A stretch of DNA of 64,000 nt. Origin: Aphrophora alni. Its lineage: Eukaryota > Arthropoda > Insecta > Hemiptera > Aphrophoridae. A program made the translations under genes and the position numbers. This document shows, piece after piece, positions 38,041 through 49,657 of the stretch. The notes below the pieces were generated by a model. The model saw only the letters and a program-made list of their open reading frames with translations, did not search any database and had not been told where the DNA came from. How positions within the stretch are numbered: the stretch's first letter is position 1; each line of letters begins with the position of its first letter. The stretch spans positions 15,036,098 to 15,100,097 of the forward strand of contig OY740772.1 in assembly GCA_963513935.1 (NCBI GenBank). Reading direction: 5' to 3'.

Positions 38041-38259
38041 TTTTTTGTGAGAATTGTGTTCTGTGTGATTGTTATACTATATTCACACCTTGTTTAGTTA
38101 GTTGAACAATGTAGGCTAGGTGATCAGTTCAACTTTGTTTTTATCATTCCTTGTGTTATTTTGACTGCTCAGATTAGGTAATAGTCATGGGTTCCTTTTA
38201 CAGATTAATTTTGTTTCCAAAAAGCTACTCTTTTCATATTTCTCATGTTCTAGGTTTAT

Positions 38260-38298
38260 CACTTGATAACGGGAGTATGATTTACATTGTCGAAACGC
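38260..38298 (+). repeat. Hairpin-GAAAC (hammerhead-like) motif, copy 6
   Basis: CACTTGATAAC, GGGAGT, loop, ATTGTC, GAAACGC: same layout as 320-357 and 12963-13001 but with an imperfect stem. It lies 220 bp downstream of the motif at 37991 on the same strand. Confidence 0.4.
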
Positions 38299-39021
38299 TA
38301 TGTATTAGTTTAATATATGATGGTAAATGTCAGAATGAAACATCAATCCACTAACCACCAACTTTAAAACTATTTGCTAATTAGACTACACAAGATGTAG
38401 GCCTAGTTGGTAACTTAATAAATCATACAGAATCACCGGTAAAGTAATAAATAACCTACCTTTTCTGTATCTTGATTTCTTCGCAAGTTTGTTTCATCAA
38501 TCCTTGTATTTTATAGACTACGTTTCAAGTTTGTTCTTCTCAAGAAGCCAAAACTTTAAATTCATGTTTTATCTTGATTTTAAGATAATGAAAGGATATA
38601 TATTATGTACCACTCCTTAACACTACTCCTTGTCTGGTTTTTTAAGGATTAGGCCTACTAATATATTTGATTTCAAGTCTTTAAGACAAGTGTTTGTGTT
38701 TAGTATTAACTAGTGGTTTATATCTTATTAGAACTTTGGTTAAAAATATATAAATTGATGGGACATCATGGTACTTACCCAGACGTTTAAGAAATGATCA
38801 ATTGTATTGGTAGATCAAGCAGTAGGGTTAGTTTGTTAACAATTATTGTTCTAGAGGTTTTCTGAACTTCATAATTGTGTATTTCACTATTTTCTTGACG
38901 TCAGCTTGGCCCTAAGAGGCCTAGTAGATGTATTTATTTTTTAAAAAAAGGCTCCAATACTTTGTGTATTTTCAAAACTCGAAACATTCTTTTGCAATTA
39001 TTTTTAGGTTATGTTATCTCT

Positions 39022-39395
39022 ATCTACTGCCATAACAAACAAAAATAACATAACTGCGACTTTCGTTCGTTCCACTGCAAACCTTTCAAGTTCGGCCATT
39101 CATCTTTTCTAGACCGCGCCACTACGAGGTCAGTGCTACTGCAACACTCTTACGAGAATCGTTGTTTGTATTTAATAGCTTTTTGTGTTGCTGATTTATT
39201 AACTTACGTTGGTTTTAAACGGAATAATTTCATAAGTATATTTGTATAACTTACCTGGCCTAACCTAACCTTATCGACTCACTACAAATAGGTTAGGTTA
39301 GGTTGTTATATATATATCCTAAAATTGCAGTATTATTTTAATTGGTTACTGTTTGATGTACATGAAAAGGGGTCTGTATAATATACAAGTAACAA
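39022..39395 (+). repeat. Dispersed repeat R, copy 2
   Basis: Pairs with 14936-15375 (see there). This copy contains short AACCT and TTAGG runs near 39260-39310. The following 39390-39640 is shared in parts with 62690-62900 (ATATCACATTTTCTTG block). Confidence 0.7.
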
Positions 39396-39657
39396 GTCTC
39401 CACTCACTTCGCTCGTGTGACTGTCTTGAACTTTGAGGGTGTTGAAGGATATGGAAACAAGCATCCACTTGCCGGGAAGAAGCTTCAACTCGCTAAGTTC
39501 CTGTCAGTAACTGGCTCTGCTGGGTTTCATAACTAAACCAATATCACATTTTCTTGGGAGGTCAAGGTTATAATTAGATTTTGAAAATAACTTCTCTATT
39601 TTTCATCGCAGAGAGGTTAGATTAGGGTATAGGTCAAACAATTATTTAAAATAGCCG

Positions 39658-39752
39658 CTAATTTGACATTTTTAATTAGAATTTTCTGAATCTCAATAGG
39701 ATTCTATAAGAGCACACTATAGTCTGTTATAATAATAATTATTATAATTATA

Positions 39753-39790
<38 letters not shown>

Positions 39791-39838
39791 ATTGAACCTT
39801 ATTGAAATTCAGAAAATCCGGATTAAAATGTTCATATC
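39658..39838. repeat. Inverted repeat with a (TA)n run near its apex
   Basis: The left arm (39658-39708, TAGAATTTTCTGAATCTCAA region) is complementary to the right arm (39785-39838, TTGAAATTCAGAAAATCC region). Between them are AATTAT repeats and an AT run at 39759-39784. A related single arm is at about 1890-1930. Confidence 0.7.
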
Positions 39839-40175
39839 TCGTTATACAAATTATAACACGTAAAATTAGATACGAACTTACAGATTCTGCATGCAATGGT
39901 ACCAACCTCATATCTCTACGATGACAAATAGTCGAAGTTATCATCAAATATGTAATTTCGAACACTGCATCCCAAGTAAATATGATATTCAGAACGTCGC
40001 GTCACCGACACGAGCTTAGTGAGTATAAACTATACACATCTTACGGCTTAGCCGAGGTTTTAAGAAAGTAGTGATATACACAATTACGAGGTTCATAAAA
40101 CTTGTGTTTCAGCTGTTTTGAACAAACTGGGTAAGACTCCTTGATCTGCCTACCAATACAATTTAACATTTCCTA

Positions 40176-41084
40176 TACAGAGTGTTCGGAAAATGTGGGG
40201 TAATAATTTACGTAGTGATTCCTTGGGTCAAAATAAGCAAAAAAGTTTATATAGACATATGTCCTATCTCGTTTCGTTTAGCGTCTGTCTGTCTGTATGT
40301 GTTTTTTACAAAATAATTCATAACTCCTTAACTGTTTGAGTTAAGCGTTGAGATTGTGCACAAATGTTCATCTTATCAGCCGCTACATTTGTGCAAAATA
40401 TGAATAAAAAAATCTTTAATCGTTTCAAAATGGCGGCTATTTTTAATATTTGACGGCAAATTTCACGAAAACCGTTAACTTTACAATAAAAATTGCAAGA
40501 TACATAAACTGTAGTAAGTTTTATGGATATTCCAACGATATCTTATTAAGCTTATTTTGGACGAAGAATAACAGAGAAATTAATTTCTTCCTTGTTATAA
40601 TTACAGTTTTCTCCATTTAAACAATGTCAAAACTGTAACAAATATCATAAAATCACAAATTATCAACACATAAATATTATTTTATTTTCAAACATGTTCA
40701 AAATTAACACTTTTTAAAGAAACACAACTTTTGTGATTTTGAGAAATTATTTCTCTGTTATTACTTCTCTGTTATTCTCTGTTTCACGGTTTTCGTGAAA
40801 TTTGTCGTCAAATATTTAAAATAGCCACCATTCTGAAACGGTTAAATTTTTTATTCATATTTTGCACAAAGATAGCAGCCAATAAGATGAACATTTGTGC
40901 AGAATCTCAACGCTGTAACTCAAACCGTTAAGGAGTTATGAATTATTTTGTAAAAAAACACATACAGACAGACACACGCTAAACGAATCGAGATAGGACA
41001 TATGTCTATATAAACTTTTTTGCTTATTTTGACCCAAGGAATCACTACGTAAATTATTGCCCCACATTTTTCGAACACCCTGTA
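40176..41084. mobile_element. Foldback DNA transposon with ~300-400-bp inverted arms
   Basis: The left end TA-CAGAGTGTTCGGAAAATG and right end CATTTTTCGAACACCCTG-TA are inverted copies flanked by TA, as for IS630/Tc1/mariner target duplications. Arms pair from the ends inward through TGATTCCTTGGGTCAAAATA, GACATATGTC and CAAAATGGCGGC to CACGAAAACCG (40178-40472 with 40785-41082). Pairing resumes in part around AATAACAGAGAAAT (to about 40590/40741). Identity is about 90 percent by eye. No transposase is encoded. Confidence 0.9.
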
Positions 41085-44000
41085 TAGCCTAAGAAACCAA
41101 CTTTTGGGTATTACATTAGATTGTATGATGGTGTTGGGTATGTACTATAATGGTGTCATCAGTTTTAGTTATTCAACAGTAGACAAATACACCTAGTTAT
41201 AATCGAATACTGACTTGATGACTTTTTGACCGTTTAAAACATACCTCCAGAAACGCGTAAATTACCTAAGTAGACAAACAAATGTAATTTTGGCAACACT
41301 GTTTGTCTAATTAATCTAATTGAATTAGTACTAGCACCAGGCTACAGAGTTCGCTATAATATAATTATTTTTATAATTTGAGTTTTACACATGTATGTGG
41401 TATAGTCATGGGTCAAAAAATCGATGTAGTTTTTTGTGGACCAATAAAGTTGTTTTTGGAATTATGACATAATTGTCTCTCCGTCGTAAGTGCGCTGCTC
41501 TATAAATGCATGGATGCGTGGACCGATATGAATTTTTTGGGCATATTTTGACCATATTTCGGGACGTTTATTTATTATTTTGACAACAATTATTTAGGGT
41601 AGCTGCCATAAGTAAAAAAAAAAATAAAATCGATTTTCTCAAAATTGGATCTAACGATTTTGATCAAATTTTTGCTCAAGTGTAGCCTCTAATAAACCAA
41701 ACAAAACGTATTGGTCGCCATCTTTTTAAAAATTCCTGTTCGTGAGATATTTTTGTTAAAATTTTAGTGAACTGTGAAGATTAATGACCCAACCCATGTG
41801 TAAAATCGTAAGTAATAAAATTAAAAAAAAAAAAGAATAGTAAATATTACGAAACTTTTTCAACCATCCATCATGAAAACCAAATAAAAGGAACTAATTT
41901 TGTTTTGTTTTTTTAGTGATAATTCACTAAGTGGTATTTTTTTGAGATACTAACGTTTCGTCTGCGTTCTCGGAGGTCAAACAACTAAATATGCGCCATA
42001 TTGAAATAGTTATGGGTTGTACTTGAACTTTGTATGCAATTCAGAGTAATAGATTTTATTAAAAGTATTAGATTTCAAAAATATTTTGGTTTAGGTCAAT
42101 CTTGGGTTTTGTAGACAACTACCGAGATATTATGTTTCCTATTTATTGTGTATAACTTGGTTTTCCTTTAAAATACAGAAAATAAAATACAAAAACCGTT
42201 TTGTTTGTCCTTAAAGAAGTAACTTGTGATTTAAACGGCCGCCATTTTGAAAATATACAACTAAAATCTTAATTTTAGGTAAACTTATAAAACTTAAGAT
42301 ACAAATTGTGTATACCAAATATGAACTGAATATTTTTCCTATTTATGAAGTTATGTTTTTTCTTTAAAAAAACAAAATGGCGTATATCTGAAAAACTAAG
42401 AGTTTTAGAAAAAAAATTCCTCCTAATTTTTCTTTATCTTGATCCACAGAATCATTCCTTATAGATTAGCAGCTTACTTACGGAATACCCTGTATATTTG
42501 TGAGAAATTAATAATTGACTAAGGATTGGCAATAATTTCAACAAATACATAAAATATATTTATAAATTTAATTTGTCATAATACTTATATTTTCTGAACA
42601 AAGTTCGTTAAATCTAAGGAATCGTTAAAAAAAAATATCCACAATATCAAGGGTAAATTTCGAAAATCTTTTTTTTTCCTAATTTACAAAATACAAATTT
42701 CAAAATACAACAATACTAAGTACACATATAGTATATACAACGTTCAATATATTGCTTTAATTAACAAAATTATTGCTTATATTTGAGCAGTCATTAATAA
42801 TAAAACTCGTATACTAATCCTATGTACATTAGTATTTACAATCAGTACATAGGCTATTAGTATTTTTACACAGATCTTAAAATGAAAGTTTTTTTTTTTT
42901 ACAATTATTGTAAAACATTAAATACATTTTGCGAGGGCGATGCTAGTAACATACATACTGTGCACTCTGGTATAAGAAAAGAGTGTGTACTACTCCATTG
43001 AGTAATCTAGGTTGTACTACTCCATTAGCTGCGTTTCTACAGGAATACAAATTTTGCTATATTTATTTTTCCAATTTAAATATGAACGTTTTATTAAGTA
43101 CTAGGTCGTCTTCAAGTGACAGATTGGAGCGAAGCAAGTTTTCTAAAAAAATAAAACTGTTCATAACATAACCATTCTAATAAATCAAAAGGAATTTTGT
43201 TATAAATTGACCTCCTCTGTCTACAAAGTGAGTTAAAAATTAGGTACCATATATGATGTCCCGAAATGAGTAAAGGAAATCTGTTGGAAACGATTTTTGG
43301 AAACACCCTGTATAATAACTTAAATTTGGAGAGTAAGCCTACACATCAAAAGATCAAAACACAAAATTTAAATTTTAGATAACCGTAACACTACAAGGAA
43401 CCTTTTAGCCAGTCAAGTTTAATAACATTAATAAAATGATAATTGCAAACAGGCCTATATTTTTTACATTACAAAATTTAGAGTCTTCTGTGTTTATGAA
43501 ATATTTAATTAGCTTATATTTTTATGAAACGGAACGCTGGTTTTATAAACTTATTTTTTATAAAACAAGCCCCAGAAGGTTGACAAATTAGCAATAATTA
43601 TATAGTACATGTGGATCAGTTCTTAAATGCTCGGTTAGGTTAATTACAGTAATTAATTACACAACTAATAAATATTTATCTAGGACAGGTTAGGTAAGGT
43701 TGTCTTGGTTTTATTTACAAATTAAAACTATTATTTACATTAAGTACCATTTAAACTAACCTTAAAAAATAATGTTTGAATACCACATTATTCGACTAGG
43801 AAAATAACAGCTGATAGTGGAATCTAGTGGAGTAGTGATACACTCTTTCCTTGGTCCATACTCGTCTTTTAACCCGCTTTTTTATCTTATCTTACACATA
43901 CATTAAATTTGATATATTTATACAATAAATGAAGTACATAAATTCAATTTATGCTCTAATACAGGATTAAACAATTCTGAGGTTTTATTTTATATTGCCA

Positions 44001-44342
44001 CACATTAGATTTAATAATTCGAGGCTGTCTTTTCTTAAACATAACTCCCGCATTTGTACTTATTTTTATCTATTTTTTATTCTTACAAACTCATTAAATC
44101 CTAGATGATGTAGCATAAATAATTTAAAACAGTTTCGTGTACAGTCAGTTAAAGTAAAAAATGTATTACAATAATCTATATTTAATTCGAATACATTCTT
44201 CTGTCAACCCTAACATCTTAATGTTCATGCGTTTCTGATGAACTCCATTTTCAAAATCTATTTACGTACAGTTTTATTCCATAAAATAATCATTTTATAA
44301 AACTTGTAACATAGCAAAAGAGCGTTAACCAATCGCAGAAGT
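41085..44342. other. Gene-free; T-family copy and transposon termini
   Basis: 41500-41830 is a T-family copy. ATACCCTGTATA at about 42486 and ACACCCTGTATAAT at about 43302 are termini of the CAGGGTGT type. GGCCGCCATTTTG lies at 42238. No reading frame resembles a gene. Confidence 0.5.
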
Positions 44343-44560
44343 AGGCGGAGCCTATATGTAGAGAAGAGGGCGGAGCCTATATGTAGAGAGAAATGGGCGG
44401 AGCCTATATGTAGAGTAGAGGGCGGAGCCTATATGTAGAGAAGAGGGCGGAGCTTATATGTAGAGAAGAGGGCGGAGCCTATATGTAGAGAAGATGGCGG
44501 AGCCTATATGTATAGAGATAAATGGGCGGAGCCTATAGATAAAGAAAAGGATGAAGCTTA
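44343..44560. repeat. Minisatellite, ~25-28-bp units
   Basis: Eight to nine copies of GGCGGAGCCTATATGTAGAG plus a variable AAGAGG/AAATG spacer. It is unusually G-rich for this AT-rich region. The last copies degenerate (CCTATAGATAAAG). Confidence 0.95.
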
Positions 44561-45650
44561 TTGGTAGAAAGGACGGATGGTTACATGAATTACATAAGAC
44601 TCCTCCTTTACGGAGACTATGCAGTATGTAAATAGCTTTTGAAAAATTTCATCCGACAAGCTTTAGTTAAGGAAATCTGCTAGGATTAGCAGAAAATTAA
44701 TAATACAAAAATCTATTTAAAGTTTAACTCAATGGAAATAGATGGTAAATGTTTACAACGTGCGAATTTATGCTAAAAGTTAGGTTATGTTTTAATATCA
44801 TTACGTCTAATGGGTAGTGTATACAGGATGGATTAATAATATCTTAGAGTTGGATTTTAGGGAACTGAAATAAAGCAAAAAGATCCTTTAAGTTTGATTT
44901 TTTCTAAGGAACTTAATAATTTTGAAAATAGATGAGATATTGATACCAGATTTCGTATACAAATTTTGTATGTAACCTTTTAACAGTATATTAAAAACTA
45001 AGACTTTATTTTGTAAACTTCCAAAATGGCGGCTGTCTAAAATGTTTAAGGTAGAATTTATTAAAAACACGAAAATTAAAAGACCCAAAATTTTTACATT
45101 TCATATTTTGAACATGTGACATTATTTTTTATAAGAGAGGAAAGGATAACTAAGTTATTGATAAAAAAGTATTTTTGGGTAATTGATTTACAACACCCAT
45201 AAGTTTATAATACCAATTATTCATTATTATTATTGAGTAAATTACACATTACACCTTATGAATAAAGGACACTATGTATAAGTGAGGATTCCGTGAAGTT
45301 CACATCATTTACACCTTTATCATTTCTTTCCTTTTCTATTAAAGGGGACAAAAAGGCTATAGTTGTTTAGGTACTGCCAGGATACCATATTCCATCTCCG
45401 TCAAAATTTAAATTGGTTATGGAATATATCTAACCAAAATTTACAATTAGATCGATATATCATTTTTTCACTATCCTGTATTTCACCCATTTTTACGTTT
45501 TTATGAAATATTACAACGGAACTAGATCTAATTACTTACGGGAAAAAAATTCGATGATTTTCTTTTTTACATAAAATGTTTAGAAACATTTCTTGTATAT
45601 TTTGAAATTAATTTTTCATGAAATATTTTCTTTTCCTTAGTCTTCATGTA

Positions 45651-46222
45651 CAGTACGATTCAATAAGACTGTACAATTTTTATAAAAAATAAAAAATTTA
45701 TTAAGTACACAAATTACATAACTCTGTATTAATATAAACACTGTGAGATTCAAAACAGCTGGTAATAGATGTCATTGTTGTGGTTGCTATGGTGATTTGT
45801 TTAGTTGATTTTACACTGGTGATTAGTTGGCAAGCATGCGGTATATTCTTCAAAAGCATGTTATTAGTGTGAAAAACTAACGGAATACAAATTTTTCTTA
45901 GTTTAAGTAGTTATTTTGGTTTTTTCAGTGGTTCTCTATATAGTTTTATAATTTCTGAGCTAAATAATATTTTTACTAGCCAGCAAAAATGATATAAAGT
46001 TTAGGTTAAGTTAGGTTAAGGTTAGAGAAGGACGTTTGAGCCAGTTTAGAAAAGTAAGTACAGTAAACAAATAAACAACACATATCTCCATAGCAACCGC
46101 AACAATGACATCTATTGCCAGCTGTTTTATATCTCCCAGTGTTTTTCTTTAGATTGATGTAGTTTTATGTGATTCGTGTGCTTAATAAATATTTAACGTT
46201 AAAAGATTTCTGAATCACCCTG
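45651..46222. mobile_element. Second foldback element, ~150-bp inverted arms
   Basis: The left arm 45651-45803 is complementary to the right arm 46074-46222. Key blocks are TTTATTAAG.ACAC.AAT.ACATAA and CAGCTGG.AATAGATGTCATTGTTG.GGTTGCTATGG. The ends are TA-CAGTACGATTC and GAATCACCCTG, again the CAGGGTG.. terminus type. The interior (45804-46073) contains GGTTAAGTTAGGTTAAGGTTAG. No transposase. Confidence 0.8.
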
Positions 46223-47260
46223 AATTTAATTTTAGTGAACACTGTGTTTTGATTTTGACCAAATCAATAATTTGATATAACTGTTAACCTGTCACAATTT
46301 AAAATTAAAAGTACTACATTTCAAATGATTTGTTCTAAATACACTACATATTTTTAGACATAAATTTATTTATTTACAGAGTGTAGCATATTTCAGTTAA
46401 CAATATATGTAACTTCAATTGTGGGATATTAAAAGACATATAGTTGTGAGGGAAGAAAGAAATTTGGAATACTTCAAGAAAATAATTGGGATATATTTGT
46501 AAATGAATTTTGGTAATAACATACTGTGCGAATAAAAATATGCAAAATCAATAGCCAAACGTTGTGTAATTTTTTTTAACGGTGGGCGTTTTGTACAGTT
46601 CTAATACCCATATTATAAGAATGTAAAATAAATTTATTTATCGACGGAAAACATTAAAAATATAAAATTTTAATCAGTAACTGACTTATGCCGCACCCTC
46701 TATATAAAAGGTACTGTGAAATTTACTATGCTATGTGATCGTTATTATTTTAGGTGAACAAATTCTCCTTTAGAATGGTCTACAGATAAAATTTCACTTA
46801 CACCAAACAATTAAAAGGAAATAATGAGCACAACAAAGTAAAATATAATTACGTTATTTCACCTCGCTGCCAACATTACAAAGAAAAAAGTATTTTTTCT
46901 TTCAACTGGATTCGTATCCAATTTGGGTTTAAGTCTTCAATTTGGCGTTATTCAATCAGAAATAATCATAGATAAACCAGTCCAAGACTAACTGGACACA
47001 GATACTATCTTCCTAACCTCAAAAGTCTCACCAACCAACACAGGATGTCCAACTTAAATCTAAGATTCGATATTTCGCGTTTAAATCTATCAAAACTGGT
47101 TACACTATTTAGTAAGGTGTGTTGTCTCGAATGTGAGCTTGTTTCCGGTATTCCAGTTTCTGACATTTCCCCCACCAGGATCTTTTCACGCAGATCTTCT
47201 CTGGTTTGAGAACGAAACACTTTGTCTGAACAACGTTGAAGAATAGTTTACCTACGAGAT
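46223..47260. other. Gene-free AT-rich stretch
   Basis: Overlapping minus-strand frames end around 47005-47260, but no gene is recognised. Confidence 0.4.
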
Positions 47261-47261
47261 T

Positions 47262-47306
47262 TGCAACTCCTGTGTCCGCCATCTTTAGGCACGAACGAAA
47301 CCTGGA
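47262..47306 (-). CDS. Candidate exon with start codon
   Basis: On the minus strand, TTGTTCCAG (possible splice acceptor) is followed by 5'-untranslated-like GTTTCGTTCGTGCCTAAAG, then ATGGCGGACACAGGAGTTGC (MADTGVANLV), and CTCGTAG|GTAAAC, a possible donor. Without splicing the frame runs on to about 47112 (…KCFVLKPEKICVK…). I do not recognise the protein. AAAATGGCGGC-type words are also common inside repeats here, which weakens the case. Confidence 0.15.
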
Positions 47307-47399
47307 ACAAATTAACAATGGTTTAGTAAAATTGTGGAAGAGAATTTTAAGTTTGGTAATTATAACAGTGAGTTTACAATAAATTGTATTTTAGATATT

Positions 47400-47490
47400 A
47401 GCTGCTCCTCTCTGCTGGTTTAGTGGATAATGTTATCGCTTCACTTGTATGGCTGCTCAAAAATTTACGGTGTTGACTCAGAATCGTGAG
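47400..47490 (+). other. Possible Pol III box pair (tRNA-like)
   Basis: CTGGTTTAGTGGATAATG resembles the A box and D arm of tRNA-Gly/Glu, and CGGTGTTGACTC about 50 bp later loosely resembles a B box. No cloverleaf forms, so at best it is a SINE head. Confidence 0.2.
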
Positions 47491-48768
47491 CTTAATTGGG
47501 AATTAGCGAACTCTACTTGAGAATGCTAGAACAACGGCGACGGGAATATGATGTATTAACCACGCATTATCCGACTGAAGAGCCATCATTTTAACCATAA
47601 CAAAGTTGTTTTACAATCTCCAAGTAAAAATTTCAATTCAGCTATGACTAAAATATACGGGGTGTTTCAAAAAATATGTGCGTTCATTAGGCTAAACCAA
47701 TCTTAGGTTAAAGAATCCACCAGATATTAAGTGGTGATATTTTCCCCAACAAATCATATACGGTTGTGAAAATGAATACTAGGTTAAAGAATGTATGTCT
47801 ACTGGTTGTAGTTTAATTCCCTCCCCCCTCCGTGTTCACAATCTGCTGACTTTAATACATTAGCTTGTGTAACGTTTGATTAAGTCAACTGAGGGGAAAA
47901 TGCTGGCAGAGTGGGTAGTACTAGTATTACCATGGAAACGGAGGCGTGGTACTAGTGGGGACAAGTCTTCCCGTCACTACGCTTCATCCTTTGCTCGCAT
48001 TTAAGTTATCTCTCGCAGTACCAAATTTGTAAATGACAAAAAATAAATTGTAGATGAAAATTGTAAGAAAATGCGTAAAATATATAGAAAATTCTGATTT
48101 TCCGCATTATTTCAGCGACAAATAATTTGAAAAGGAAAGACCAAATTTTAATAGAATTTAATTAAAAATTTGCCCAGATAAAGTATCTACGTAGGAGAGA
48201 AAACGTATCAAAATCGGATCTGCAGTTCTTGAGTTATAAGCTGATAGAGAGACGTTGAGCTTTATAAATATAGAAATTAAAAAAATTTGTATTGTCAATT
48301 TTTTTCTCGCAAATAAAACAAAAATTGCAACGGAGAAACGAAAAATAACATAAACAAATAATTTAACAAAACTCTTAAATTAAATTTATTATGACATACT
48401 TAGTTTACTAAAACTGCAATTATTTAAATTCAATGCATCTACAAAATAGTTTTTATCACAAATAAGAAACTTTACACAGGTTATACTGAAAAAAAAATCT
48501 TATGTAAAATAAATTATAAAGTACACACAAAACAACAATTAAAATACACTTGGTAAACAAAAATATACACATACAACATAGTAAATGGAATGAAAAGGAA
48601 AAAAAACAACTTCAAGGCCATTTAATTCATTTTCAGATCACTCTTGGGATCTACAGTGAACATTAATAAGGTGCAAAAACTAAATCGTAACCAAAATTGT
48701 CAGTTCTGTAATTGTCAATCAAAAAGTGAAAAAGAACAATCCCGCTAATGATTTGACATTTGTTAAGC

Positions 48769-48806
48769 CTTGATGATGGACATCTGTAAAGTGCCCGAAA
48801 CGTCGG
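48769..48806 (+). repeat. Hairpin-GAAAC (hammerhead-like) motif, copy 7
   Basis: CTTGATGATGGACA, loop, TGCCC, then GAAACGTCGG. A short stem precedes GAAAC, and TTGATGATG closely resembles the CUGAUGA box apart from one extra T. Confidence 0.5.
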
Positions 48807-49171
48807 CTGTACTCAACGTGCAGACAATATTGACGCGGTCGAACCCCGAAGAACAAGATCATAATGATGTTTGTGACCGTGGAAGTCTATCGTTGAAAAT
48901 AAAAATCCCGTCTGTCTTTGAAAACAATATTTATAATTATGTTTTAATAAGAATCTAAACCTATCATAACTTATCTAATACTCATCCTCAGCGTAAGTAT
49001 TATTTTTTGATTAAAATCGAGTTTGTAATGAAGGAGTTTAGTTTTTGTTATAAGTTAAATCTTTTACTTTCGATTTTTCAGAAAGCGTTCGTGTCACTAA
49101 TCTACACATTTCACTTAGACATTGTTTCGAATTCAAAATTTGGGATTAGCATAAGAGAAAACACAAATTTA

Positions 49172-49657
49172 CGATTTTCGGGTCTTTTCTATTATACGAC
49201 CGCATGGCTCAAATTGCTCATACTCAACGAATAGAATCTTTGTGGGCGTCGGCAAAGAGACGAAATCGTAAAGAGTGTGGCACAAGCAGGGACATACTTG
49301 ACTCTTACTTATGTGAATTTCTATGGCGGAAACACCATCAAGAAACTGATCTGTTCGATCAAATTATCAAAGATATTGTAGTATTTTGGCCACCAGAAGT
49401 GTAAAACCTAACCTAACCTAACCTAACCCAGACCTAACCAGAAGTGTAAAAGTCTAAAAAGGTTCACATGTAATTAGTTTGTGTTAGTGGGTTTTTCTAT
49501 TTTGTATATTTGTGTGTTTTGTGAAAAACAATAAAACCATTTATTTTATTTGATGATTTCATCAATTGAGGTGAGAAAACCTACTTTATTATCATTCTGT
49601 TAGTATAGAAAATAATTTGAGCCATGCGGTCGTATAATAGAAAAGACCCCGATTTTC
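49172..49657. mobile_element. Merlin DNA transposon, 470 bp, with 8-bp target duplication
   Basis: The element spans 49180-49649. Its ends are inverted repeats of about 30 bp (GGGTCTTTTCTATTATACGA at left; complement TCGTATAATAGAAAAGACCC at right). It is flanked by identical CGATTTTC at 49172-49179 and 49650-49657, the 8-bp size expected for Merlin. The insertion splits a T-family repeat. It retains only a transposase C-terminal fragment and an AACCT run (49407-49430), so it is non-autonomous. The perfect duplication and near-perfect ends suggest a fairly young insertion. Confidence 0.93.
49204..49404 (+). pseudogene. Merlin (ISXO2-like) transposase C-terminal fragment
   Basis: A 66-codon open frame. 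It contains IAHTQRIESLWASAKRR, RKECGTSRDILDSYLCEFLW, TDLFDQIIKDI and FWPPE, matching the final part of ISXO2-like DDE transposases (H-T-Q/N-x-IE-x-xW and the Y-x-x-EF-x-W helix). The first two catalytic acids would lie in the missing N-terminal two thirds; the glutamate of the IES motif is kept. The ATG lies inside the left terminal inverted repeat, so the deletion joined the coding 3' end directly to the terminus. It cannot encode an active transposase. Confidence 0.88.
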
